This document shows, one piece after another, positions 36,213-45,030 of a DNA stretch of 64,000 bases. A program made the position numbers and the translations under genes. Positions within the stretch are counted from its first letter, which is position 1. Every line of letters begins with the position of its first letter. The stretch comes from Aeromicrobium sp. A1-2 (lineage in GTDB: Bacteria > Actinomycetota > Actinomycetes > Propionibacteriales > Nocardioidaceae). The notes under the pieces were generated by a model, which did no database searches, was not told the origin of the DNA, and saw only the letters and a program-made list of their open reading frames with translations. The stretch spans positions 1,984,001-2,048,000 of the forward strand of contig NZ_CP027482.1 of NCBI RefSeq assembly GCF_003443875.1, read 5' to 3'.

Positions 36213-37474
36213 GCAGCCGCGTCGCTGCGGAGCCGCTCGACCGTCGTCATGACATGGAACACCACGACCGCCGCGATCGTGCCGAGCGCGATCCCGGTGA
36301 AGACCAGATCGCCCAAGGTGATCGTCAGGTTGCCGATGCCGATGACCAGGGCGACCGCCGCCGTGAACTGGTTGACCGGGCGGGAGAAGTCAACCCGGTT
36401 GTCGATCCAGATCTTGACGCCGATGATGCCGATCAGGCCGTACAGAGCTGTCGTGATGCCACCCAGCACACCGATCGGGATCGTGTTGATCAGTGCGCCG
36501 ATCTTGGGTGAGAGACCCAGCAGGATCGCCACGACGCCCGCGACCCAGTAGGCGGCCGTCGAGTAGACCCGGGTCGCAGCCATGACACCGATGTTCTCGC
36601 CGTAGGTCGTGGTGCCTGATCCGCCGCCGGCGCCGGCCAGCGTCGTGGCGAGTCCATCGGCCAGCAGGGCGCGGCCCGTGCGCCGGTTGAGCGACTCATC
36701 GCCGGTGAGGTGCGCGACGCTGCGCACGTGTCCCACGTTCTCGGCCACCAGCACCAGGACCACCGGAAGGAACGTCGGCAGCACCGACCAGGCCGCGGTC
36801 GGCGTGTGGAACTCAGGAAGGCCGATCCATGCGGCCTGTCCAACCGCCGTGAAGTCGATGTTGCCGGCGACCAGCGCGAAGACGTAGCCGATCACGACGC
36901 CCGCCACGATCGACAGCCGCGCCGTCAGACCCCGGAACGCCACCGCGATGAGCAGCACCGCGGACAGCGTCACGAGCGCGGTCCACGGCGCCTTGCCGAA
37001 GTTGTCCGTCGCGACGGGCGCAAGGTTGAGCCCGATCAGCGCCACGATCGCACCCGACACGACCGGTGGCATCAGCGCATCGATCCAGCCTGTGCCGGTG
37101 ATCATGACGATGCCGCCGACCACCGCCAGCAGGATGCCGATGACCATGATCCCGAACAGCGCGCCGCCCATGCCATCGGTCGCCGTCGCGGCGCCGATCG
37201 GGGCGATGAAGGCGAAGGACGAGCCGAGGTAGCTCGGCAGCCGGTTGCCCGTGATGATCAGGAACAGCAGCGTGCCGACGCCGGAGAAGAACAACGTCGC
37301 CGAAGGCGGGAACCCGGTCAGCAGCGGCACGAGGAACGTGGCGCCGAACATCGCGACGACGTGCTGTGCGCCGAATCCGATCGTACGGGGCCACGTCAGG
37401 CGCTCGGCCGGGCCGACGATCTCGCCGTCGGTGATCGTGCGGCCGTCGGCGTGCAGGGTCCAGGGCAGGGGCAT
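36209..37474 (-). CDS. Uracil/xanthine permease (NCS2 family)
   Basis: About 12-14 membrane segments. Family motifs include GFGAQHVVAMFGATFLVPLL at the N-terminus, the conserved AENVGHVRSVAHLTGD region and GGSGTTTYGENIGVMAATRV, typical of uracil permeases. 421 residues. Uracil is the likeliest substrate from the TTYGEN motif, but xanthine or another base is possible. No other pyrimidine salvage genes adjoin it. Confidence 0.88.
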   Translation of the reverse strand: MPLPWTLHADGRTITDGEIVGPAERLTWPRTIGFGAQHVVAMFGATFLVPLLTGFPPSATLFFSGVGTLLFLIITGNRLPSYLGSSFAFIAPIGAATATDGMGGALFGIMVIGILLAVVGGIVMITGTGWIDALMPPVVSGAIVALIGLNLAPVATDNFGKAPWTALVTLSAVLLIAVAFRGLTARLSIVAGVVIGYVFALVAGNIDFTAVGQAAWIGLPEFHTPTAAWSVLPTFLPVVLVLVAENVGHVRSVAHLTGDESLNRRTGRALLADGLATTLAGAGGGSGTTTYGENIGVMAATRVYSTAAYWVAGVVAILLGLSPKIGALINTIPIGVLGGITTALYGLIGIIGVKIWIDNRVDFSRPVNQFTAAVALVIGIGNLTITLGDLVFTGIALGTIAAVVVFHVMTTVERLRSDAAA

Positions 37475-37511
37475 GTCGATCCTTCGAACGGGTCAGGGGT
37501 GCGAGGTGACG

Positions 37512-38663
37512 CTATCCCCCGCTGGTGCCGTCCTCCGCCGCGGGATCCATCGGCGCGACGATGTCACGCGAATCCAGCCAGCCGTCCGGTACCGAGACCT
37601 TCTTGGGTGTGCCCTGCCGCCCCCGCGGCGTGCCCAGCTCGGCGACCGGATAGGGCTCGGTCGGGTCGAGCCTGGACAGCAGGTCGTCGAGATCGGCGAG
37701 TGACGACACCATCCCCAGCCTGTTGCGGACGTCCTTGCCCGCGGCGAATCCCTTGAGGTACCACGCGATGTGCTTGCGGAACTCGATGCAACCCCGCTCC
37801 TCACCCAGGATCCCACTGAGCAGCTCGGTGTGACGCCGCATGACCGCGGCCACCTCGCCGAGCGTCGGCAGCCCGACGACGTGCTCGGAGGAGAAAGCCG
37901 CCGCGAGGTCACGGAACAGCCAGGGCCGGCCCAGGCAGCCGCGGCCGACGACGACGCCGTCGCAGCCCGTGTGCTCGACCATGCGGATCGCGTCGGCGGC
38001 CTCCCAGATGTCGCCGTTGCCCAGCACCGGGATGTCGACCGCCGCCTTGAGCTCGCCGATCGCGTCCCAGTCAGCCTGACCCGAGTAGTGCTGCACCGCC
38101 GTACGGCCATGCAATGCGATCGCAGCACACCCGGTCTCCTGCGCGATGCGCCCGGAGTCGAGATAGGTCAGGTGGTCGTCGTCGATGCCCTTGCGGGTCT
38201 TCATCGTGACCGGGACGCCATACGGCTGGGCGGCCGACACCGCTGCAGTGAGGATCTCGCCGAGCAGGGTGTCCTTCCACGGCAGCGCCGCCCCGCCGCC
38301 CTTGCGCGTCACCTTGGGAACGGGGCAGCCGAAGTTGAGGTCGACGTGGTCGACGCCGTGGTCGGCGCACAGGATCTCGACCGCGCGGCCCACATGGATC
38401 GGGTCGATGCCGTAGAGCTGTACCGATCGCACGGTCTCGTTGGGGGCGAACGTCAGCATCGACAACGACGTCTTGTCACCCTCGACGATGCCGCGGGACG
38501 TGATCATCTCGCACACGTACAGTCCTGCGCCCTGCTCGGCGCAGAGCTGTCGGAACGCCGCATTCGTGACGCCCGCCATCGGCGCGAGCACGACGGGCAC
38601 GGGGACCTCGAGGTCTCCGAGCCGGAGGGATCGCGGCAACGTGGCGGTGGGCATGCCCACCAT
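37512..38663 (-). CDS. dusB: tRNA-dihydrouridine synthase
   Basis: FMN-dependent reduction of tRNA uridines. TIM barrel with VVLAPMAGVTNAAFRQLCAE, the catalytic Cys in VDLNFGCPVPKVTRKGGGAA and FMN-binding GNGDIWEAADA. 383 residues; a start three codons later (38654) is equally possible. DusB-type by overall similarity. It is 38 bases from the permease gene and could be cotranscribed. Confidence 0.9.
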   Translation of the reverse strand: MVGMPTATLPRSLRLGDLEVPVPVVLAPMAGVTNAAFRQLCAEQGAGLYVCEMITSRGIVEGDKTSLSMLTFAPNETVRSVQLYGIDPIHVGRAVEILCADHGVDHVDLNFGCPVPKVTRKGGGAALPWKDTLLGEILTAAVSAAQPYGVPVTMKTRKGIDDDHLTYLDSGRIAQETGCAAIALHGRTAVQHYSGQADWDAIGELKAAVDIPVLGNGDIWEAADAIRMVEHTGCDGVVVGRGCLGRPWLFRDLAAAFSSEHVVGLPTLGEVAAVMRRHTELLSGILGEERGCIEFRKHIAWYLKGFAAGKDVRNRLGMVSSLADLDDLLSRLDPTEPYPVAELGTPRGRQGTPKKVSVPDGWLDSRDIVAPMDPAAEDGTSGG

Positions 38664-38701
38664 TGTCCCCGACGCCCCTCAGGGTTGTCGAAAGCAGGGA
38701 C

Positions 38702-39277
38702 CTACGGGGTCCAGGTGATGGCGTCCTTGGCGGAGCCGGTCTGCAGGTCGACCGACTGCAGGGCCCTGCCCTTGGGCACCAGGTAGACCAGGCACAGCTT
38801 CGCGGTCGCCCCGGGCAGGAAGCTCTTGGGCAGTGTCGAGTTCTGGCAGGGCAGGAGCGTCCCGACAATGTCGTTGGCCGGCAGGTTGGTGTTGCTGGAG
38901 TCGTGCGCGAAGATCGGCAGCGCCGCGCCGCCCAGACCCGCCGGGCCCTCGTTCGTGACCGTGATGTCGACGTAGAACGGTGTCGCGGCCTTGGTCTCGT
39001 CGTCGAGGGAGAAGAACGTGAAGTCCTCCTTGATCGATCCCTTGCGGACGGCCGAGACCGTGACCGTGATGGCGCTCGTGGCTTTGGTGCCGACCTGGTA
39101 GATGACGCTGGCCGGCTTGTCCTCGGTCAGCGTCGTGCCGCCCTTGGTCAGCGTCACTCCCGCCGGTACGTCGAATCCCTGGGGGACCGGCACCGCATCG
39201 GACTTCTTCTCGGGCGTTGACGAGCATCCGCCGACGAGGGCCAGCGACACGGCCGCCGCGATCCAGAAACGCTTCAC
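38702..39277 (-). CDS. Putative secreted lipoprotein of unknown function
   Basis: Signal peptide MKRFWIAAAVSLALVGGC ends in a lipobox (LVGG-C). The mature part is beta-rich with no motif I recognise; ITVTNEGPAGLGGAALPIF resembles the NEG(P) segments of DUF4352-like immunoglobulin-type lipoproteins. 191 residues, GTG start. It lies alone between dusB and glyS. Confidence 0.65.
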   Translation of the reverse strand: MKRFWIAAAVSLALVGGCSSTPEKKSDAVPVPQGFDVPAGVTLTKGGTTLTEDKPASVIYQVGTKATSAITVTVSAVRKGSIKEDFTFFSLDDETKAATPFYVDITVTNEGPAGLGGAALPIFAHDSSNTNLPANDIVGTLLPCQNSTLPKSFLPGATAKLCLVYLVPKGRALQSVDLQTGSAKDAITWTP

Positions 39278-39302
39278 CGGCCGATTGTCGCCTACGAGCC
39301 GA

Positions 39303-40688
39303 TCAGCACCCCGGCAGGCGCGCCGCGAGCCACGACGTCACCTGGTCGAGGGCGATGCGCTCCTGCGTCATCGAGTCGCGCTCGCGGATCGTCACGGCCT
39401 GGTCGTCGAGGGTCTCGAAGTCGACCGTGATGCAGTACGGCGTGCCGATCTCGTCCTGGCGGCGGTAGCGCTTGCCGATCGCCTGGGCATCATCGAAGTC
39501 GACGTTCCAGAATCCGCGCAGCTCGGCAGCCAGCGCCCGCGCCTTGGGCGAGAGGTCCTCGTTGCGAGACAGCGGCAGGACAGCGGCCTTGACCGGCGCC
39601 AGGCGGTGGTCGAGCTTGAGCACGGTGCGCTTGTCGGTCCCGCCCTTGGCGTTGGGGATCTCCTCCTCGACGTACGCGTCGATCAGGAACGCCATCATCG
39701 AGCGGTTGACGCCCGCGGCAGGCTCGATGACGTAGGGCGTCCAGCGCTCGTTGTTGGGCTGGTCGAAGTACGAAAGGTCCTTGCCCGAGTGCTCGCTGTG
39801 CGTCTTGAGGTCGAAGTCGGTGCGGTTGGCGACGCCCTCGAGCTCGCCCCACTCCGAGCCGGCGAACTCGAACTTGTACTCGATGTCGACGGTGCGCTTG
39901 GAGTAGTGCGAGAGCTTCTCGGCTGCGTGCTCGTAGAGGCGCAGGTTGTCGGGGCTGATGCCCAGACCGACGTACCAGTCCATGCGGTTCTTGATCCAGG
40001 TCTCGTGCCACTCCTCGTCCGTGCCCGGCTCGACGAAGAATTCCATCTCCATCTGCTCGAACTCGCGGGTGCGGAAGATGAAGTTGCCCGGCGTGATCTC
40101 GTTGCGGAAGCTCTTGCCGATCTGGGCGATGCCGAACGGAGGCTTCCTGCGCGAGGTGCCCATGACGTTCGCGAAGTTGATGAAGATCCCCTGGGCCGTC
40201 TCGGGGCGCAGGTAATGCATGCCCTCCTCGGACTCGACCGGGCCGAGGAAGGTCTTGAGCAGGCCATTGAACATCCTGGGCTCGGTCCACTGTCCACGGG
40301 TGCCGCAGTTCGCGCAGACGATGAGCTCCATGCCGACAGCGTCCGGGTCGTCGAGACCCTTCTTCTCGGCGTAGGCCTCCTGCAGGTGGTCCTGGCGGTA
40401 GCGCTTGTGGCAGTTCTGGCACTCGACCAGGGGGTCGACGAACGCCGACAGGTGGCCCGAGGCCTGCCAGACAGGCGTGGGGAGGATGACCGACGAGTCC
40501 AGGCCGACGACATCGTCCCGGCCCTGCACCATCGAGCGCCACCACTGGCGCTTGATGTTGTCCTTGAGCTCGACGCCGAGCGGGCCGTAGTCCCACGCGG
40601 ATCTGGTGCCGCCGTAGATCTCTCCACACTGGTAGACGAAGCCTCGGCGCTTGCTGAGGCTGATGACGTTGTCAACGGTCGATGCCAT
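39303..40688 (-). CDS. glyS: Glycine--tRNA ligase, dimeric class II
   Basis: Single-chain GlyRS of the type shared by actinobacteria, archaea and eukaryotes. Motifs: [20 protein letters not shown], the class II motif 2 region [20 protein letters not shown] and [21 protein letters not shown] zinc-binding CQNC/CANC pair is in the first third. 461 residues. The ATG at 40688 is chosen from the conserved N-terminus; the open frame continues upstream without similarity. Confidence 0.95.
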   Translation of the reverse strand: MASTVDNVISLSKRRGFVYQCGEIYGGTRSAWDYGPLGVELKDNIKRQWWRSMVQGRDDVVGLDSSVILPTPVWQASGHLSAFVDPLVECQNCHKRYRQDHLQEAYAEKKGLDDPDAVGMELIVCANCGTRGQWTEPRMFNGLLKTFLGPVESEEGMHYLRPETAQGIFINFANVMGTSRRKPPFGIAQIGKSFRNEITPGNFIFRTREFEQMEMEFFVEPGTDEEWHETWIKNRMDWYVGLGISPDNLRLYEHAAEKLSHYSKRTVDIEYKFEFAGSEWGELEGVANRTDFDLKTHSEHSGKDLSYFDQPNNERWTPYVIEPAAGVNRSMMAFLIDAYVEEEIPNAKGGTDKRTVLKLDHRLAPVKAAVLPLSRNEDLSPKARALAAELRGFWNVDFDDAQAIGKRYRRQDEIGTPYCITVDFETLDDQAVTIRERDSMTQERIALDQVTSWLAARLPGC

Positions 40689-40834
40689 GGGAGATTTTCC
40701 AATCCGGCTGGGTGTCGGCGGGCCAGTGGACGCGGTCGTGACCGCGTGCGCCCGAGGGTCGTTCCATGTTAGTCCGTACGGCCCACCACCTACCGTGCCG
40801 CCCCGCGCTGCCCCACCCCAATGCGACCGTGAAG

Positions 40835-40863
40835 TTGACAACGGTTCCCAACTACTTGAGAAT
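40835..40863 (+). promoter_or_regulatory. znuA promoter
   Basis: TTGACA (40835-40840), 17 bases, then GAGAAT (40858-40863). The predicted start of transcription falls at about 40870-40871, coinciding with the znuA ATG at 40871, so the mRNA is probably leaderless. The -10 element lies inside the Zur-type palindrome. Confidence 0.65.
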
Positions 40864-40871
40864 GATTGTCA
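40857..40871 (+). promoter_or_regulatory. Zur operator
   Basis: TGAGAATGATTGTCA is a 15-base interrupted palindrome (TGA-AAT / ATT-TCA), close to Zur sites of actinobacteria such as TGAAAATGATTTTCA. It covers the -10 and the start point of znuA, so bound Zur would block initiation. The Zur-like regulator is coded in the same operon. Confidence 0.75.
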
Positions 40872-41803
40872 TGAAGAAGTCACTAGCCCTGCTCGGCTCG
40901 CTGCCGCTCGTCCTGATCCTCGCCGGCTGCGGCGACTCCCCCCAGGACGGCGGTGACACGACCGAGGTCATCGCGTCCTTCTATCCGTTCGCGTACGTCG
41001 CGGAGCAGGTCGGCGGCTCGTTCGTCGACGTCTCCAACCTCACCTCACCCGGCGTCGAGCCGCACGACCTCGAACTCAAGCCCAAGCAGGTCGCCGCGGT
41101 TCAGGAAGCCGACCTCGTCGTCTACGAGCAGCACTTCCAGGCCGCCGTCGACGAAGCGATCGACCAGGCCGGCCGCTCGTCCGAGGGCACCCTCGACATC
41201 GCGAAGACCCTGACCCTCAAGCCGGCTCAGGACGGCGCCGACGAAGACGGGCACGACGATGGGCATGACCACGACGAGGCGGACGAAGATCCGCACACCT
41301 GGCTCGACCCTCGCAACATGATCACCGTGACCGAGGCGGTCGAGCAGAAGCTCGCGGCCATCGACCCCGACCACGCTTCGGCCTACGCCGCCAACGCTGC
41401 CCGGTTCACCGCCGAGCTCACCGCGCTGGACCAGAATTTCGAGGCGGGCCTGAAGTCGTGCCGCACCGACACGATCGTGACGAGCCACGCCGCCTTCCAG
41501 TACCTCGCCGACCGCTACGGGCTGACGCAGGTGCCGATCGCCGGGATCGATCCTTCCAACGAGCCCTCCCCCTCCCAACTGGCTGACATCACCCGGCTGG
41601 TCCGGGCGCAGAACATCACGACGATCTTCACCGAGGAGCTGGTGAGCCCGGCGATCGCCGACACCATCGCGGCCGAGACCGGGGCTCGCACCGCTACGCT
41701 CGACCCCATCGAGGGGCTGTCGGACGCGACCAAGGACGAGACGTACCTGACCCTGATGCGCAAGAACCTCCAAACCCTGCGGAAGGCGAACTCCTGCTCA
41801 TGA
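40871..41803 (+). CDS. znuA: Zinc ABC transporter substrate-binding lipoprotein
   Basis: Signal peptide and lipobox MKKSLALLGSLPLVLILAGC. Cluster A-I metal-binding fold: the first His in VEPHDLELKP, a His/Asp-rich loop (GHDDGHDHDEADEDPH) typical of zinc binders, and further ligands in TSHAAFQYLA and TIFTEELVSP. 310 residues from the ATG at 40871, chosen because the promoter predicts a leaderless start; an in-frame ATG at 40862 is possible. First gene of znuACB-zur. Confidence 0.92.
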   Translation: MKKSLALLGSLPLVLILAGCGDSPQDGGDTTEVIASFYPFAYVAEQVGGSFVDVSNLTSPGVEPHDLELKPKQVAAVQEADLVVYEQHFQAAVDEAIDQAGRSSEGTLDIAKTLTLKPAQDGADEDGHDDGHDHDEADEDPHTWLDPRNMITVTEAVEQKLAAIDPDHASAYAANAARFTAELTALDQNFEAGLKSCRTDTIVTSHAAFQYLADRYGLTQVPIAGIDPSNEPSPSQLADITRLVRAQNITTIFTEELVSPAIADTIAAETGARTATLDPIEGLSDATKDETYLTLMRKNLQTLRKANSCS

Positions 41804-42564
41804 GCATTGTGCTCCAGGCCCGCGGCGTGACCGTGGCACTTGACGGTCGACAGGTCCTGCGCCAGGTCGATCTCGATGTGTCCAGCGGCGAGTTCGTGGC
41901 TCTGCTCGGCGCCAACGGCTCCGGCAAGTCGACGCTCGTGCGCGCCGTGACCGGGCTGACCCCGATGACCGGTGGCACGGTCGAGCTGTTCGGCATCCCG
42001 CTCGCTGACTTCCACGACCGGCACCGGCTCGGCTACGTCCCGCAACGCTCACGAGCCGTCGCCGGTGTGCCCGCAACGGTGCACGAGGTCGTGATGAGCG
42101 GACGCCTGGCCCGCCGACGGTTCTTCGGCTGGAGCAACAAGGCCGACGCGTCGGCGGTCGCCGCCGCCATCGCCCGGGTCGGTCTGGCCGACCGCACCCG
42201 CTCCGCGCTCAGCGACCTGTCCGGCGGGCAGCAGCAGCGGGTCTTGATTGCCCGTGCGCTGGCCACCGAGGCCGAGCTGCTGATCATGGACGAGCCCACG
42301 GCAGGGGTCGACCACGACAACCAGGAGTCCCTCGCCGAGCTGCTCGGCGGCCTGGTGCATGACGGCTCCTCGGTGCTGCTGGTTGCCCACGAGCTCGGAC
42401 CGCTGCGTCCGTTGATCGACCGCGCGGTCGTGCTGCACGCAGGCCGGGTCGCGTACGACGGACCCGTCGAGGGCCTGACCGGCGAGGATCACGCGCACGT
42501 CCACATGCACACGGGCGCTCCCCCACTCCCCGAGGGACTCACCGGGGAAGGGGTGTGGCGATGA
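41800..42564 (+). CDS. znuC: Zinc ABC transporter ATP-binding protein
   Basis: Walker A GANGSGKSTLVRAV, Q-loop LGYVPQRSRAVAG, signature LSGGQQQRVLIARAL, Walker B LLIMDEPTAGVD and the switch His in VLLVAHEL. 254 residues. It overlaps the znuA stop by ATGA. The C-terminus is His-rich (DHAHVHMHTG), which could bind zinc. Confidence 0.93.
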   Translation: MSIVLQARGVTVALDGRQVLRQVDLDVSSGEFVALLGANGSGKSTLVRAVTGLTPMTGGTVELFGIPLADFHDRHRLGYVPQRSRAVAGVPATVHEVVMSGRLARRRFFGWSNKADASAVAAAIARVGLADRTRSALSDLSGGQQQRVLIARALATEAELLIMDEPTAGVDHDNQESLAELLGGLVHDGSSVLLVAHELGPLRPLIDRAVVLHAGRVAYDGPVEGLTGEDHAHVHMHTGAPPLPEGLTGEGVWR

Positions 42565-43400
42565 TCGACCTGCTCAGCTACGAGTTCATGCGCACGGCCC
42601 TCATCGCGGCGACCTTCACCGGACTCGCGGCCCCGGCGATCGGCACGTTCCTCGTCCAGCGCCGGCTCGCCCTGCTGGGGGACGGCATCGGCCACGTGGC
42701 ACTGACCGGAGTCGCGCTCGGACTGCTCACCGGCGTCGCGCCGATCCTCACGGCGGTCGTCGTGGCAACCCTCGGCGCGATCGTGATCGAGCTGCTGCGC
42801 ATGTACGGGCGGACCAGCGGCGACGTCGCGCTCGCGATGCTGTTCTACGGCGGCATCGCGGGTGGAGTCCTGCTCACCAACCTCGCGGGTGAGAGCGCCT
42901 CGACCCTCAACAGCTATCTGTTCGGCTCCATCCTGACCGTGTCATCGGCCGATCTGGTGTTGGTGGCTGGGCTTGGTGTCCTCGTGATCATCCTGGCCGT
43001 AGGCCTCTCGCCACAGCTGTTCGCGGTGTGTCAGGACGAGGAGCACGCCAAGGTCAGCGGGGTCCCGGTCCGCGCGTACAGCATCCTGATCGCGATCCTG
43101 GCCGCCGTCACGATCACGGTCGCGATGCGCACCGTGGGACTGCTGCTGGTCTCGGCCCTGATGGTCGTGCCGGTCGCGGCATCCCAGCAGCTGACCCGCA
43201 GCTTCCGCACGACGCACATGGCGGCGATGGCCATCGGCCTCGTCGCGGCGCTTGGGGGAGTCGTCGCGAGCTACCAGATCAACACCCAGCCCGGTCCCAC
43301 GATCGTGATGCTCGCGCTGGCGATCTTCGCCGTCTCCGCGCTCGTCGGAGTCGCCGCCAGACGTCTGCGCAATCACCGTCGTCCAGCAGAATTCGCCTAG
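42561..43400 (+). CDS. znuB: Zinc ABC transporter permease
   Basis: ABC-3 family integral membrane protein of about eight helices: ALIAATFTGLAAPAIGTFLV, LLGDGIGHVALTGVALGLL and LLLVSALMVVPVAASQQL are family segments. The ATG at 42561 overlaps the znuC stop by four bases; a GTG two codons earlier is an alternative. 279 residues. Confidence 0.92.
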   Translation: MIDLLSYEFMRTALIAATFTGLAAPAIGTFLVQRRLALLGDGIGHVALTGVALGLLTGVAPILTAVVVATLGAIVIELLRMYGRTSGDVALAMLFYGGIAGGVLLTNLAGESASTLNSYLFGSILTVSSADLVLVAGLGVLVIILAVGLSPQLFAVCQDEEHAKVSGVPVRAYSILIAILAAVTITVAMRTVGLLLVSALMVVPVAASQQLTRSFRTTHMAAMAIGLVAALGGVVASYQINTQPGPTIVMLALAIFAVSALVGVAARRLRNHRRPAEFA

Positions 43401-43408
43401 GGAGAGTC

Positions 43409-43798
43409 ATGGTCGAAGCACTCCGCAACACCCGCCAGCGCCGCGCAGTCGTGGCGATCCTCGAGGACCTCGACGGGTTCGCGAGCGCGCAGGAGATCCA
43501 CGACATCCTCAAGCAGCGCGGCGAGTCGGTCGGCCTGTCGACGGTCTATCGCAGCCTGCAGGTCCTGGCCGATGCGGCCGAGGTCGACGCTCTCCGCAAC
43601 GACGACGGCGAGGTGCTCTACCGCCAGTGCAGCGCGGGTCACCACCACCACCTGGTGTGCCGCTCGTGCGGACGCACCGTCGAGGTCGAGGGCCCCACCG
43701 TCGAGCGGTGGGCCGACAAGATTGCCGAGGAGAACGGCTTCCGGGACATCTCCCACACCCTGGAGATCTTCGGCACATGCCAAGGATGCGGTCGATGA
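43409..43798 (+). CDS. zur: Fur-family zinc regulator
   Basis: Fur fold with winged helix NTRQRRAVVAILEDLDGFAS and VGLSTVYRSLQVLA. Metal sites: GHHHHLVCRSCGRTVEVEG and a C-terminal CQGCGR forming the structural Cys4 zinc site. 129 residues. It starts nine bases after znuB in the same operon and presumably acts on the palindrome over the znuA start, giving zinc-dependent autoregulation. Confidence 0.9.
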   Translation: MVEALRNTRQRRAVVAILEDLDGFASAQEIHDILKQRGESVGLSTVYRSLQVLADAAEVDALRNDDGEVLYRQCSAGHHHHLVCRSCGRTVEVEGPTVERWADKIAEENGFRDISHTLEIFGTCQGCGR

Positions 43799-44229
43799 TC
43801 CGCACGATTGCCGGCGCCGACCTCACCGCCCAGGACGTCTATGACATCTGGCGGATCCGCGATGCGGTCTTCGCAGTCGAGCAGCAGGTCGAGGAGGAGG
43901 ACGTCGATGGACGGGATCTCCTGTCCACCACGACACACCTGTGGTTCACCGACACAGACGGTCCGACGAGCTATCTGCGGGTGTACGTCGGCAGCGACGG
44001 CATCCGACACATCGGCCGGGTCTGCACCCGCAAGGATCAACGCGGCCAGGGACTCTCGGGCCGGCTGATGGCCGAGGTCACCGGGCTGTGGGGCGACGGT
44101 GAGCTGCAGCTCAACGCACAGGCCTACCTCGAGCAGTGGTACGCCTCGTTCGGCTACGTCCGGTCGGGCGACAACTACCTCGAGGCCGGCATCGTCCACG
44201 TGCCGATGACCCGCCGTGCCGGTGGCTGA
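43795..44229 (+). CDS. GNAT acetyltransferase, ElaA-like
   Basis: 144 residues. The N-terminus DIWRIRDAVFAVEQQVEEED and DGRDLLSTTTHLW resemble ElaA; the acetyl-CoA loop reads TRKDQRGQGLSGRLM (R/Q-x-x-G-x-G/S). It overlaps the zur stop by ATGA, so it belongs to the zinc operon's transcript, but no link to zinc is evident. Substrate unknown. Confidence 0.8.
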   Translation: MIRTIAGADLTAQDVYDIWRIRDAVFAVEQQVEEEDVDGRDLLSTTTHLWFTDTDGPTSYLRVYVGSDGIRHIGRVCTRKDQRGQGLSGRLMAEVTGLWGDGELQLNAQAYLEQWYASFGYVRSGDNYLEAGIVHVPMTRRAGG

Positions 44230-44231
44230 CT

Positions 44232-44984
44232 CTACGCCTCGCCCACCGCGTTGAGTGCCTCGGCGACGTCGCCCTTGAGCTGCGTCGCGTAGTCGCTGAC
44301 GGCGTCGGCCGCCGCCTGGAACTGGTCCTGGTAGGAGAATGAGAAGCTCTGCCTGCTGTCGATCCGCTGCGCGAGCACCGCCGCCTGATCAATGACGTAC
44401 TGGACCGCGCCGCTGACCTTGTCGGCAAGCTCCTGCTGACCCGACGGCACCTTGACCTGGGCGAACTCGTCGCGCGCCCTGGTGAATGCCGGAATCAGCG
44501 AAGAGCGAACCAGCTCGCTGCTCGACACGTCCGTACTGATGTAGTCAGTCGCTCGCAGCGCGAGCACCGTCCGCGCCGATGCGATGAAGTCCACCCCCGT
44601 GTCGGCCCGTTTCAGCGTCTTGCTGAGGCTCGTGAACGGCTCGAGGACGGTCGCCTGTGTCTGCTCAGCCTCGGCGTACACCGTGGAATGCTCCCGACCG
44701 TACTTCGGGGCATCCGCGAGCTTCGGCGGTTCGGCGATCCCGCGCTCGACGATCTTGCGCAGCGCCCCAGGATCGGTCTCCTTGGCCGCCGAGACCTGCT
44801 TGACGACCGCAGCGCGGAACGAGGCGACCGCCGCGAGGTAGTCCTGGGCGATCAGGTCAGCCCTAGCCACCTGCTCGGTCTGCCGCTGGTTCTGCACCAC
44901 CACGAGCGCGCCGATGACCCCGGCGATCACCAGGGTCAGGACGACCGGCAGGGCGACCACGAGCCTGCGAGCACGGACATTCAC
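44232..44984 (-). CDS. Putative membrane-anchored protein of unknown function
   Basis: A single N-terminal transmembrane helix (LVVALPVVLTLVIAGVIGAL) after NVRARR, then an all-helical, Ala/Gln-rich extracellular domain of about 210 residues. I do not recognise a family. GTG at 44984 gives 250 residues; no Shine-Dalgarno is obvious, so the start is uncertain. It lies between the GNAT gene (convergent) and cimA (same strand, upstream). Confidence 0.6.
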   Translation of the reverse strand: MNVRARRLVVALPVVLTLVIAGVIGALVVVQNQRQTEQVARADLIAQDYLAAVASFRAAVVKQVSAAKETDPGALRKIVERGIAEPPKLADAPKYGREHSTVYAEAEQTQATVLEPFTSLSKTLKRADTGVDFIASARTVLALRATDYISTDVSSSELVRSSLIPAFTRARDEFAQVKVPSGQQELADKVSGAVQYVIDQAAVLAQRIDSRQSFSFSYQDQFQAAADAVSDYATQLKGDVAEALNAVGEA

Positions 44985-45030
44985 GAGATCACGTTCCCAG
45001 CGCCCCGGTCGCCGGTCAAACCGAAGCCGA

